Source: Myoxocephalus aenaeus (lineage: Eukaryota > Chordata > Actinopteri > Perciformes > Cottidae). Taken from it: a stretch of 64,000 bases of DNA. Positions 1 through 11,199 of this stretch are shown here, in pieces. The notes beneath the pieces were generated by a model that was not told the origin of the DNA, did not search any database, and saw only the letters and a program-made list of their open reading frames with translations. The translations under genes were made by a program, and so were the position numbers. Position 1 is the stretch's first letter; each line of letters begins with the position of its first letter. The stretch is from NCBI GenBank assembly GCA_038501785.1, contig JBAMJR010000025.1:3713001-3777000 (forward strand), read 5' to 3'.

Positions 1-1642
1 ACGGTTCACGAAATCTGCACTAAATTAATTAGTACAAATATTTAACATCACTTAATCAAAGTCAATGTTTGCAGAAATACTGTTAACACAGTACTAATTT
101 ATAATTAAAAAGAGGAAATGCATCCTGGATTTTTTCTTTTTTTTCTTCTTTCCTGTGTTATATCATCAACTTATAAACCACTAACACATATACTGCTATA
201 TGAACCTCTTAACTGGTTTCTGTATATTATACCTTTTTAAATTATTCACATAGCCCTTGTGGTCGAGGAGATATTCTGCATTTAGTATGGGTATGCAAAC
301 CATTCGGAAATTTGAGAAAAATGTCTGGGGGGCTAAACAAGTTTAATTTTTGGGGCAACGTATCACGTAACCTCTTGACATGTGTCAGGGGGCTCCGATA
401 CGCAGACGGATGTATCCTGTTATTTTTCAAAATAAAACATCTGTCTGACGTTGATTTTTTTTTCAACATTTATTCTTTCATTCTTTCTGTGCGGTAGTTT
501 GGGACCGCTGCATTAGTACACACGCTCAAATAACACTAATAATGATAGCTCCACAGGTTGTTACGTAGAATGTAACGTTTTTGAAACCTCACCAGGTATC
601 AACGAGTATCACAATTACACAATGTTTCACCATGTAGCGCACTTAGCAAAGGATCAATTACATCTCTCCACTGATTTGAACTAATACAGTGGTTCTCTTT
701 CATTCATAAACTGTTCATCGCTGTATTCATTGTGTTCACTCATCATCGAATTAATCCACTTCAGTCGTGTGTGTTGTTAATTAAATAAAAGTAATTTATT
801 ACGAATTTGATTATGTTGTTTTGTGTTGATAATACTTCAAGGTCACTGTACGAGAGTCAAGAACTCAGTAGTGACCTTCAACATTTTAATACATTTTGAT
901 GTAGCGAGGTGGATTCAATGTTATTAAATACAACCAAACAATATTTCTGATTGGTTGAAGTTGATATATATATTAATGGTTTAGATGTGTATGAGGGTAC
1001 AGTTCAAAGGCGATTAATTCCACTATTCAAAATGCTAAAACACGAGAGGATCAGCTCTTGCAAGCAGCAGAGAAATAAAACTGACCTAATCATCTTTCTG
1101 CAGTTGTTTAAATCAGGGCCGTAACCTTTTATAACCACGATTTAAATGAAGGCATCAAAAACTACAAAAAATATCTTCTTTGCACTCGTTTGCAATTCTG
1201 CACACACTTCTTTAAAAACAATATGAACTGTTTCTTACAGACACATCACAATCATTGGGGAAAGCACGACAAACATGGAAAACGCAACAATATTCAAAAT
1301 GCAAAAATACCTGGAATCTGCAACGCATACTCATTCACACATTAAAACACACCTGAAGAGCAAACAGTCAGAGCCGTAGTGCTACAAATAGCCCTCAGGG
1401 AAGCTCACCTCTTTTTGAGAGAACTTTGCAACTGTGGAGGCAGTGAGAGGAGGAAGAAATGAGAAAAACAAAGTACTAATGAATTACTTTTTTCATCAAA
1501 CATTTTTCCTCCTTCCAACAAAATGATAATCCCAAACAGTATGTAAACTTAATCTGGTGACTAAAAGATTGTTTATGTATAAAAGTAAATAATGCGGTAA
1601 ATTAGGGCCTCGAGAGCTTGGTGGAGATCACTCCATGTGGAG
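1..1642. other. AT-rich non-coding stretch, nothing recognised
   Basis: No coding pattern, repeat boundary or RNA gene was recognised on either strand. The short open frames near 240-500 show no family motif and overlap each other in antisense. Probably intergenic or intronic. Confidence 0.5.
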
Positions 1643-1704
1643 TTATGCCGTGTTCACACTAAAAGAGTTGCGAAATATTCGGGCGACCAGATTACATGTT
1701 AAAT

Positions 1705-2444
1705 CAGAGGTGGGCAAACTACGGCCCGCGGGCCGGATACGGCCCGCCGAGTATTAATATACGGCCCGCCGAGTATTATAATTATTATAACATTAAAAAA
1801 ATATATTAAAAAAAAGTTATTAAAAAAATATATTAAAAAAAAGTTTTTTATTTTAAATAATTATAAGTTATAGTAAAGACCGCTGTAGCGCTTCTCCGTT
1901 CCCAAGTTCAGTTTCCCGAAGCACGATGACCACAACAGACCAGCGTTGATGTTTCTTCATGCTTATTTATTGCACAGCGCTCTTTTAGGCTTTTCGTGTG
2001 TGTTCTGCTGCAGCAGAAAGACGCTGTAATGCCTTCTGCTGCGCACACGGCTCTGCTGCAGAAGAACACACACACGAAAAGCCTAAAAGAGCGCTGTGCA
2101 ATAAATAAGCATGAAGAAACGTTGATGCTGGTCTGTTGCCATCATTGTGCTTTGGGAAAATCAAGTCGGGAACAGAGAGGCGTTACAGCAGTTTGTCAAA
2201 AACTTGACAAAAACTTGACAAAAGCTCCACTTCTTAGCGGTCAGAATCCTTTTTAATTATGTCGTAAAGCGTTAACTTTAGAAGAATTACAGTAATATGA
2301 ATCACTTTCTGTCGCCGGAGACAGGGTTTGTACTACAACAGTTTTAGAGTTGTAAAATCTCCATCCATCTGATACTGGCCTGGCCCGTCTGTCAAATTTT
2401 TTTATTCAATGTGGCCCCTGAGCCAAAAAGTTTGCCCACCCCTG
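1705..2444. mobile_element. Non-autonomous hAT element with exact 8-base duplication
   Basis: The element starts CAGAGGTGGGCAAACT and ends AGTTTGCCCACCCCTG, a 16-base inverted terminal repeat with one mismatch. The octamer TGTTAAAT stands immediately before it (1697-1704) and after it (2445-2452), the classic hAT target duplication. It lies inside the Harbinger-like MITE, so it inserted later. About 740 bases long, with no transposase. Its centre is a very long inverted repeat, annotated separately. Confidence 0.9.
1875..2195. repeat. Long inverted repeat inside the hAT
   Basis: Two arms of about 140 bases (roughly 1875-2016 and 2046-2195) are reverse complements with scattered mismatches and a spacer of about 30 bases. 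The best-matched part includes GCACAGCGCTCTTTTAGGCT near 1974-1993 and its reverse complement near 2082-2101. A transcript across it would fold into a long hairpin. Confidence 0.85.
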
Positions 2445-2919
2445 TGTTAAATCAATGCACAGTCGCGAATGATTGCGAAAAAGCAAATTTTTCGCCGGGC
2501 GGCGCGATAGAGGCGATATGGCGTTGCGAATATTCGCAAATTCGCAAATCTGCAGTGACGCCCGGCATCACCGCCGTCACTGAATCAGACTGCTGGTCCG
2601 CTGAAGGAGCGCTGGAAGTGGCATCATTCAGACACTCGTCCTGGAGGTGTTGGAGCTGTGTGCAACTACGGATAATATTATGAACCCAGACACGGGGGCG
2701 TTTGATGTTCCGATGTGTGTGGGACTTCCTCAATAAGTATAAAGCAGAACTAGTGGTTATTTACATGGTGAATGGCGGAAATAGTAAATGTTTTCACAGA
2801 TAAGCCCTGCCCCCTTTCCCCAGCGAATGGTTGTGAATTTTTTTTAAAACAAATTAACCACATAAAGTCGAGCGAGTAAACTCAGGCGAAAAAACTCTTT
2901 TGGTGTGAACACGGCATAA

Positions 2920-4172
2920 GAGGAGAGGAAGACAATGTCCTGAAAATACATTAATATTGGGAGATTTCATTATTCAACAGCACCTATGGAGAGACTGGAA
3001 TAGTCTTAAAAACAAATCAACGATTTAAAATATGGTGGATGTATAAATACAAAAAAGTAACTGATATTGAAGGTAAGGAAGTAATACAAATATTAAAAAA
3101 CTAAAACCCGTATGTCAACAGTAAGAGCGAGTGTTTCATGGAGTTGTTATATCACAACAAAAATGTCCCATGATTTATTGTAATTAGGATGAAACACAAC
3201 AGCAGCTACTAACAGAGCTCAGGAGGTCTGGTCCATGCTTCTGGGCCTGGTCTTGTCATGTATTACATGTATTTCAACTCATTGTCAGCATTACATGTTT
3301 TAAACTGTGGAAAACCAGATGTATCATGGGAACAGGTCAGACTGTTAAATAGACAGCCACATGCGAATGAAACATTGTCACTGACCTCAGGAGAACTCGA
3401 CAAAAAACATCTTCCCATCGCAAAAACTGAGCTTTTTGAGTATCCGTTTATTGTCTATTATGCATGTGTAATTATAAATCCTGAATGTATTTAAACTGGT
3501 TATAAAGTAATGAAGCTTTAAAAAAAGAAAAGAAAAGCAGGAGGTAGAGAAAGAGAGAGGAGGCAAAGTGCAAATTACACCAAAATTCAGCAAACATGAT
3601 TTGAATGCATTTATCATTATTCAAATTCATTGTAATGGTTGAAAAATTTCAGTTTTTCTTCCTGCATGGTGATGCATTTATCACATGGCTGCTCGTTGCG
3701 AAGCTGATGGAGAGCTCATGATGTTGGTGGTGTTGATAATTAGACATTACGAATCATTACAGGGTGTTGGAGCAGGATGCTGATCTGCCAGCCCTGAGCA
3801 GGTGTGGCAGTCATGGTTGGCTGGAAGCTCAGTAAATACCAGCACACTCAGAGACGGGGCCCCAGGTTTGTTAGAAAGCGACTCTGGGCACTTCACAATG
3901 GACTAAGCCAGCATTTCACAGTGTGTCTAAACACCCTCTTCTCTCTTCAGGATTTCTAACGTGTTGTAATGCCGTCTGCTGGTGAGCCCCTATGTTGCCT
4001 CTCTTCATTGAAAACTTTCCTACCCAAAACATATCAATCAGCTTAGTGTTTCATGCCAGATCTGTGGGAGAAAAATGTAAACACCTTACAGCCTGTTCCA
4101 AGAATATCTGGCAACAAAAGAGGGAGGGGGGGGGACAAAAAAAAAAAGGAGTTTATGTTCAGCCAGGAGACT
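2920..4172. other. Non-coding stretch, nothing recognised
   Basis: No gene or bounded repeat was recognised. A short G/A-rich tract lies near 4120-4150. Small open frames such as 3258-3494 lack any family motif. Confidence 0.4.
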
Positions 4173-4404
4173 TCTGGGCCCTGTTTCTCGTACCTGGCTT
4201 ACTGAGTTAGCGGGCTAATTGTCAGGATAAGATGACGTAGGTCTGGCTTCTCGAAGCAAGCTTAGATAAATCACCATAGCAACACAGCCAAAAATGTAAA
4301 CCTGCTCCAGGGCAGGCTTACTGAAATTCACTGGATAAGCTGGCCACTCCCACCGGACAAAAAAGGCAGCTCACTTCCTCATTGATGAAGGAGCGATATT
4401 AGTT

Positions 4405-4655
4405 ATATTAGTTTTATTGGGAGAGAGTTCTTCCAGATCGCCAAGATCCGTCCTCACATCAGGATGACTTCCTGTACGCGGCGCTATAGATTCTGCCGTC
4501 AAGGAATCATTTATTTACGAGAGCTTCTCGAGCCGCAGACACTGATCACCACAGGCGCAGCCGATTGCCCGTCTCACAGACAGAGACTCTCACCCGCTGC
4601 ATGCCGCGCTGTTCTTAAATTTATTTTGCGCTTAAGAAACTTATGGATGTGTTGA
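4405..4655 (+). pseudogene. HARBI1-like transposase N-terminal fragment
   Basis: Translation around 4464-4655 gives RRYRFCRQGIIYLRELLEP followed by a segment with RLSPAACRAVLKF. This matches the order seen in Harbinger transposases: an RYRFS-R-GII-L-LL block followed by a helix that recruits DNA. Upstream, 4420-4465 in another frame gives DRQDP and DDFLYA, typical of the same N-terminus, so a one-base frameshift separates the two pieces. No DDE catalytic residues remain, and the element is inactive. The family assignment is from remembered motif order, not from a search. Confidence 0.55.
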
Positions 4656-5081
4656 AAGCACTCATAATTATATGACAGTGTTATTAGTACACCATACATA
4701 TCATTATTGTAGAACGTGATTAAGGTGGACTCATGATAAGAATACAGAGAATCACACACTGCTTCAATTGATTGAATTTCTGATTATGAATAATACATAT
4801 ATACTGATCCGCCCATACACATATTCAAACTCCTAGTTATATGGTAATCTATACATACATGTATATATAGTACATGATACATACGTGCATACAGTACATA
4901 TATCCTCATAAGTATATAGTAATATGTATACTACTGGCAGCAGATACATTTAAATAAATATAATCTGATTGATTTGGGTGATGAAGGACTTAAACTTAGC
5001 CGATACATTTTCCCAAAACTGACACATTTAACTTGTTTGATATATTTGCGACGCTTCTGTCTCGCAGCGGGGCGATGTTAA

Positions 5082-5145
5082 GCTGCAATCACACCGAAAA
5101 CGTTGCAAATGCGTTGCTATTCGCAACGCATTTGCTGTGAATGAT
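5082..5145. mobile_element. Tiny palindromic MITE remnant
   Basis: About 64 bases are flanked by TAA (5079-5081 and 5146-5148). The outer words GCTGCAATCACACC and GCTGTGAATGATT, plus the inner inverted pair GCAAATGCGTTGC / GCAACGCATTTGC, resemble the ends of the MITE at 5494-5932 joined almost directly. It could be an internal-deletion product of that family. Confidence 0.5.
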
Positions 5146-5493
5146 TAAGGTAATGAATTCCTCATATGTCTTCATGATCATCTCCTGCTTCTCAGTGGAG
5201 AAATAAAAAGAGGTTCCTCTGAATTTATTTGCTATTGTACTGTTAGAAGATCGTGGTGTCAGTGCTCGATTATTATCCCTTCTGAAGAGGAACGGACACG
5301 CGCATTTATCCAGATGACTAACGCCTGGTTAGAATTAACGAGACCGTTTCAGCGCGGATCAGCCGTGAAGAAACCCAGATAGCCTGATGTCAATCATCTC
5401 GCTAATTTAAGATGGAGATTAGGACATTTGCTTGACTTTGTTTAGCCAGGTACGAGATACAGGGCCCAGAGGGTGACAGAACAAGAAAGCTAA

Positions 5494-5932
5494 TGCTGCG
5501 TTCACACCAAACGCGTTGCGAATGTTTTACTTGCGCCTCAAAGGGGCCGTGGCTTATCTTCGTAAAAACTGTTACCGTTTCCGCCATCCACCATGGAAAT
5601 AACCAGTAGTTCTGCTTTATACTTGTTGTGTAAATTCCACATACGTCGGAACATCAAACTCCATCGTGTCTGGGTTCATAATATTATCCGTAGTCCCACA
5701 ACAGCGTCTGAATGAAGCCACTACCAGCGGTACTTCTGATTGGCTTACTCAGCGTCACACAAATGTTTCGGCAGAGTTGGAAAATTTCAACTCTCGCAAA
5801 TTCGCGCCGCGTCAAACGCGCTGCTGCCCGGCGGAAAATTCGCTTTTTCGCGACCCATCGCGTTTGTGCATCGACTTTGCATGTAATCTACTCGCGCATC
5901 AAATTCGCAACGCGTTTGGTGTGAACGCAGCA
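5494..5932. mobile_element. Harbinger-like MITE with TAA duplication
   Basis: Left end TGCTGCGTTCACACCAAACG and right end CGTTTGGTGTGAACGCAGCA are perfect inverted copies. The triplet TAA lies on both sides (5491-5493 and 5933-5935), as expected for PIF/Harbinger. It is 439 bases long with no coding capacity. The interior is related, in inverse orientation, to the MITE at 1646-2916. Confidence 0.85.
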
Positions 5933-6230
5933 TAAGATACAAGCACATAGATTTGATTTTAAGCCCCTATATAGAGTGACAGAAACACAAGTGCCTCTGA
6001 ACTGGAATGGCTATACAGTGCCCTCCAGAATGATTGGCACCCCTTAGTAAAAAGGAGCAAAACAAGATGCAACAAAAATATTGTTTATCCTCATGATCTT
6101 TCATTCAAAAATATTCACAAAAATCTAACCTTTAACTGAAGTAACATAGTTGAAAGAAACATACAATTATTAACAATAACAAAATATCTTTCTCAAAAAT
6201 ATGTGCCACAATTATTGGCATTCCTTTCAT

Positions 6231-7535
6231 TTAATATTTGGTGCAGTATCCCTCTGCCAAGATAACAGCTATGAGTCTTCTCCTATAATGCGTGAGGAGG
6301 TTGGTGAACACATGGCACTGGATCTGAGACCATTCATCCATGCAGAATCTCTCAAGATCCATCAGATTCTGAGGTCGACGCTTGTGGACTCTCCTCTTCA
6401 GCTCATCCCACATATGTTCTATGGGGTTTAGGCCGGAAGAATGTGATGGCGATGGCAAAACCTTTATTCTGCGGTCAGTGAACCATTTTTGTGTAGTTTT
6501 GAGGTGTGCTTCGGATCGTCTTGCTGGAAGGTCCAACCACGGGCCCATTGTAAGCTTGCTGGCAGAGGAATGATACCATGCAACCTAACAATATGTCCAG
6601 GGCCTTTGGAAGAAAAACAGCCCCACAACATCAAAGATCTGCCACCATACTTCACAGTGGGTATGAGTTGCTTCTCTGTATGGCTATCTTTCTGTCTCCG
6701 TCAAACCCACCTTTGATGTTTGTTGCCAAAAAGCTCCATTTTGGTCTCATCTGACCATATAACCCGGTCCCATTGAAAGTCCCAGTAACGTTTAGTAAAC
6801 TGTAGGGGCTTTAGTTTGTTGTTGATTGACAGCAGAGGCTTTTTTTTTCCTGGCAACCCTACCAAACAACTTGTGGTGATGTAGTCCAGTGTTTTTCAAC
6901 TTTTTTTGAGCCTCGGCATATTTTCATACAATAAAAAAATCCCGCGGCACAACAACAACCCAAAAAGTTACAAAATGTCACATTGTAGCATGTATGGTAG
7001 GCAATTATTGCGCTACCTACTGGCATGGAAGAGTATTTAATTACTAGGCCAGCCACTATATTGCAGGCTCAGACGCTCAACAATGGCAAATCATTTGCGG
7101 CAACTAAATAATATATTTTTTGGACCGATTAAGTGAAATTGGATATTTTCCCACGGCACACCCGACGATCTCTCACGGCACACCGGTGTACCGTGGCACA
7201 GTGATTGAAAATCACTGATGTAGTCTTTACCTAACTGATGGTTGGTGGAGACTTTCTGACCGGAAGACTGAACTAACGTCTGCAATTCTCCTGCTGTGAT
7301 CCTTGGAGATTCTTAAGCCAGTCGAACCATCCCCTCACGGTGCATGGGTTCAATGTACACATTCGCCTCTTTCATTCTTAACATCTCCTGTCGCTTTAAA
7401 CTTCTTAATTATTGCCCTGATAGTGGAAACGGGTATTTTCAACTGTTTAGATATTTTCTTATATCCATTTTCTGATTTGTGCAGCTCAACAACTTTTCGT
7501 AGCACATCGTCACTGTGTTCTTGGGTCTTTCCCAT
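6231..7535 (-). pseudogene. Tc1 transposase, broken
   Basis: The likely start is the ATG at 7535, giving MGKTQEHSDDVLRKVVELH, the usual opening of Tc1 transposases, followed by a helix-turn-helix (KISKQLKIPVSTIRAIIKKF). Stops and frame changes follow near 7300. The hAT at 6887-7217 then interrupts the gene. The catalytic core continues in pieces: GGRSLMLWGCFSSKGPGHIV, the second aspartate in FQQDDPKHTS (about 6530-6545) and the glutamate in GLNPIEHMWDELKRRV (about 6410). At least two frameshifts separate these blocks. When intact, the family cuts and pastes at TA in the nucleus. This copy cannot encode an active enzyme. Confidence 0.85.
6887..7217. mobile_element. Short hAT derivative inside the Tc1 element
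   Basis: It begins CAGTGTTTTTCAAC and ends GATTGAAAATCACTG. The octamer ATGTAGTC flanks it on both sides (6879-6886 and 7218-7225). At 331 bases it has no coding capacity. The same family recurs, inverted, at 50434-52633, sharing the words CACGGCACAC and AAGTGAAATTGGA. It inserted into the transposase pseudogene, so it is younger than the Tc1. Confidence 0.92.
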
Positions 7536-7879
7536 AGTGAATCTGGCCTGTGCCACCTCATATTTATACCCCCAGTGAAACAGGAAGTCATGGTTGACCA
7601 CTTAAGAGTTCCTAATCAAACAGGTGAACTTAAAATTCTTAAATATGACTGGAATTATACTTCAGTTAGATTTGAATCATGATATTTTCTAGGGGTGCCA
7701 ATAATTGTGGCACACATGTTTTGGAGAAAAATATTTATTTAATGTCATGTTTACTTTTGAGTGAAAGACCAAGAGGATAAACAGCAAAAAAACAATTACA
7801 GCCTGTTTTGCTCATATTCATTAAGGGTGTCAATGATTCTGGAGGGCAATGAGTCAGGTCATTTCGACTGTACATAACC

Positions 7880-8130
7880 ACAATGTATTGCAATGGCACT
7901 ATTAAAATGTGCTTTGAGTGCAGACTTTCAGCTTCAATGTGATGGTATTTACATCCAAATCAGTTGAACGGTGTAGAAATTACAAGACATTTTATAAGTG
8001 TTCCCTCCCTTTTGAAGGGACCCAAAGTAATTGGACAATTGGCTGATCAGCTATTCCATGGCCAGGTGTGTGTTCCGTCATTATTTAATTAACAGATTAA
8101 ATTAGCAGATAAAAGATCTAGAGTTAATTT
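7880..8130. repeat. Teleost dispersed repeat, probably Tc1-related remnant
   Basis: The stretch from TTTCAGCTTCAATGTGATGG through GACCCAAAGTAATTGGACAA to CCATGGCCAGGTGTG is a word order I know from a widespread fish Tc1-like repeat. No terminal repeat or target duplication can be fixed here, so limits are approximate. Confidence 0.4.
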
Positions 8131-8259
8131 TAAGCTAGGCGGAATTTGTTCCTTCTACAACCGGCAAACGTTGAAGAATACGGGCACTCCGTGAATCTGC
8201 CTTCTGCAGGTTAAAGTTGCGGAACACGGGGTAAGTTATCCATTTCTCCTCAAAGCGTT

Positions 8260-10790
8260 TGTATATTAGGGCCTTGCAAAAAATGCAATATTGCCATTGA
8301 CCAGCCAACCACAGTGGATGTATTTATTTGTAATCAGCGAGCATTCAACAATATATACATGTTTAATTAGTATTAAAGCTGTCATTTAAAAAGGCATCCA
8401 TATACCTAATGTCTAACAATAAAGCTTATTTTTATAGCACTTAAATCAAGATAAACTATGTGATTTGAACCAAAACGTCAAGAAATTAATTGCCCATATT
8501 GCACTATTGAGCCAATCATTATCACCGCAAGGAAAATTCCTCAAACGAGGAACCCTATATCACTATTACTGCAAAGTGCCCATTTGAGCATTGTGGAGTG
8601 CTTGCATCTTCAGTCAAGTTGCAAAATTAGATGGCATAATTTTGCTTTTTTATTATAATTTTGAGTGTGTTTGTGCTCTCACCTAGAGCCTCAAGGTGAA
8701 TCTAAAAAGAGAGTGTCTGCCTAAGTGCCTGGTTGTGTACCTTGGGGAAGATGGGGACAACCTTATCAAGGAGAATCTGGGAAGTCGTTTAAGATAAATT
8801 ATTAAATACTTAACCAAACAGTCTTTTTTTGTATTCAATATGTCTAAGACACTGACTGAGGTGCAGATTTATATTTTTTAAAACACTGTATAGTGTGTCT
8901 GGATCATATAAATATACATTTAATTACAGCGTGAATATAAAATGTATATTATGGCGACATATTTAATTGAGGTAAAGTGAAATTAATGAAAAAAAGAACA
9001 CAAGGAAGCTGTTTCAATCTTTAAAATTGTAGGATATCTTAATTGAAGTATTTATATTACTGTATTGAACTATTTGATATTTTTTTGTCACAGCGGATCT
9101 TACAACTTTCATTTATAACTTGCGTGAATGCCTTTCTTGTGATCATGTCAAATGTTTGCTCTAATAAAAATATTTGGAGGAGCTGCTGGACATTTTGGCA
9201 TTACTAGAACTGAAATTGATTTTTATATTTGATTTTTGAGAATTGTACGTGTAGAAAAACGTTCTACGTAATAAATGTCTGGTCTTTTATCAGGTTGTTC
9301 AGGAGGATGAAGCTGGAACAAAGCTTGAGGTGTGAAATGGCAGTGTTTGTCTCCACATGACATATTGATGGTGTGGAAGTCCTTAATGAGTTGCAAATGC
9401 ATGTGTTGTGTTATTTGGTCTCAGCTATGCTCCAAACTTGAGCTATCCAACAAACACACTTTTGATGCCCTGCAGAAAATAATCATGATGATAGAACCAA
9501 AGAAAATGACACGCAGTGTGCAGTCTGAGTGTCGAGCTCTAAATATTGGACCAATCAAGACTTTTGGATACAACATGTGTTTTGTTCAGTTTTCTAACTT
9601 TTCTAATTATAAAATACGCTCCAGGATAATGAAAGGTAGGGAAACAGAACGCTTTTCAAAAAAAGAGTTCATTTATGGTAACTGCTGTTAAGAGCATTCT
9701 TTCTGTTGTATAAGTACTGTGGCACTTCTATTTTCACTGAAATTGTGAATAATGCTAAATTGACGGACAATTCAGTTGCTCTAGTAATAGTTATGTTTTT
9801 TTCCTCAAACTGATTTATGCACAAAAGACCAAACTTTGTTCAAAGATTGCACCCCAGCGATTATATCTTTCCTCTGTCTCTTGATCTCATATTTGTATGG
9901 TTCAAAATAATGTGACATCCATACATTCTGGTCATTATATCAAAGTTTGAATACTGTTTTATATGTAATCGGTGCATGTTAAGATTGATGTGGTTATGGT
10001 TAAATTTAATGTTGAACAGGGTCAAAAAGACTCATTTACTTAGCTTAACTAGGCCATAACAGAAAAGGTGATCCCTATTTTAATAGTACATCACAATAAT
10101 CATTAAGGTCATTTTAAGTGAATATTTCAGTTCTTATTGATAGTAAGTAAACTAAATTACACACTGACATCCCAGAGGGCCTTAACAGCTGGACACAAAT
10201 GCCACAACCATTTTGATTTTGATACTGAATTGCTCCAAATCCTGCCCCACTGGGGTAAGTGAGATACCCAGGTCTTGCCCCCCCTGACAATTGAATTATG
10301 GTATTGTCTTTTCAGATGTATGTTGAGTTGATCAACGGGTGGTAGCCTGGGGAAAGAGAGCACATTTACAGAGAAGTATGGTCCCAGTTTGCTTTTGTAA
10401 ATTCTACCTTCACAACCCCATAATAGACTTCTCATTTATATTTAAACACACACACAGCATCACTGACACCTTTTCTGACACACACTAGAGGTTTAACTGT
10501 GATTTACACCACTGCACTCTGCAAATTGTATTCTAAGAAAAGCCTGAGCCTTTAAGCCCAGTCGATAATATTCTCCCAGATTTGGCTGTCAATCTCCAAG
10601 TGTTTAGCAACAGGCCTGATGAGTTACCGCCATCCCACGCATGCCACACACCCAACCTCGCAAATGATTTCCATTATATGGGATAAATGTCTCTCAACTC
10701 ACGTCTGTCCTGCCTTACTTACTTTGTCACTTTAGATTCCTAGGTTTCTTTCGGTTCTTGACACTTTCAGTTCTCAGGTTTTTTTCATGA
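8260..10790. other. Non-coding stretch, nothing recognised
   Basis: About 2.5 kb without a recognisable gene or bounded repeat. The longest open frame (9332-9691, plus) has no known motif, low coding-like codon bias and no neighbours, so it is not called. A short (CTAC)n run sits at about 10793-10808. Confidence 0.4.
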
Positions 10791-10839
10791 CCTACCTACC
10801 TACCTACCTCGTACCCTGCTCTGCAAATTTTGTTTTATT

Positions 10840-10960
10840 TAAAATCAGCGTCACATATCCCTCTGGTCCCGTGCCTTCCTGCGTTTGGGTCTGCCTGCTA
10901 CCTGTCTGCCCCTTCATGTAAATTGTGACGATAATAACCGTTGTATGAGGATAAGTTGAT
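10840..10960 (+). repeat. Possible LTR-retrotransposon end
   Basis: The words TTCCTGCGTTTGGGTCTGCC and CTACCTGTC followed by TGTGACGATAATAACCG resemble the 3' ends of gypsy-type LTRs in fish. No matching second LTR or primer site was found. Low certainty. Confidence 0.25.
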
Positions 10961-11199
10961 GCGTTACATGCTCAGCCTTTTGCTGCTGATACTATTTATC
11001 GAGTTATATATTTGGCTGTCTCTCCAAAAGGTCCTCGGACTTTACTCCGTCTTTATTTAAACTGAACTTTGGCATCACAGACTATTTTTTCTCTTGTTTC
11101 ATTCATTTTTGTTTAGAGTTTCCTGTTTTATTGTGAAAAGTTACTTTCCATGTGTCATGTTCTGTCTTTCCTTGTGCCTTTGTCTTTCCCCCCACCTGT

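Larger units (their letters stand above)
1646..2916. mobile_element. Harbinger-like MITE, split by a hAT insertion
   Basis: Both ends carry matching inverted repeats: TGCCGTGTTCACACTAAAAG on the left, and its near reverse complement ending GTGTGAACACGGCA on the right. Flanks are TTA and TAA, compatible with a decayed three-base TWA duplication of the PIF/Harbinger kind. The element is interrupted by the hAT at 1705-2444; removing that leaves about 520 bases. Its interior shares words with the inverse-oriented MITE at 5494-5932, for example the stretch about an ataatattat core near 2675. It encodes no transposase. The superfamily call is an inference from TIR style and duplication length. Confidence 0.7.
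4173..5470. mobile_element. Decayed PIF/Harbinger element
   Basis: The left end TCTGGGCCCTGTTTCTCGTA and the right end, which reads TACGAGATACAGGGCCCAGA, form an inverted repeat of about 28 bases with few mismatches. An internal reading frame resembles the N-terminal part of HARBI1-type transposases, which supports the class. No clear target duplication was found. At about 1.3 kb it is far shorter than an autonomous element, so most of the gene is deleted. A small palindromic MITE remnant lies within it near 5082-5145. Confidence 0.7.
6016..7851 (-). mobile_element. Tc1-type element, interrupted and decayed
   Basis: The left end CAGTGCCCTCCAGAATGATT, preceded by TA at 6014-6015, pairs with a right end reading ATTCTGGAGGGCAATG. 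The TIRs extend inward for at least 40 bases with mismatches, both arms carrying GAGCAAAACA near their inner part. The right TA appears mutated. The element carries a minus-strand transposase pseudogene and is split by a 331-base hAT. Confidence 0.85.

Noticed and set aside
9332..9691. Candidate 119-residue gene
   Set aside because: No domain, no start context, AT-rich third positions and no matching exon structure. Likely chance.
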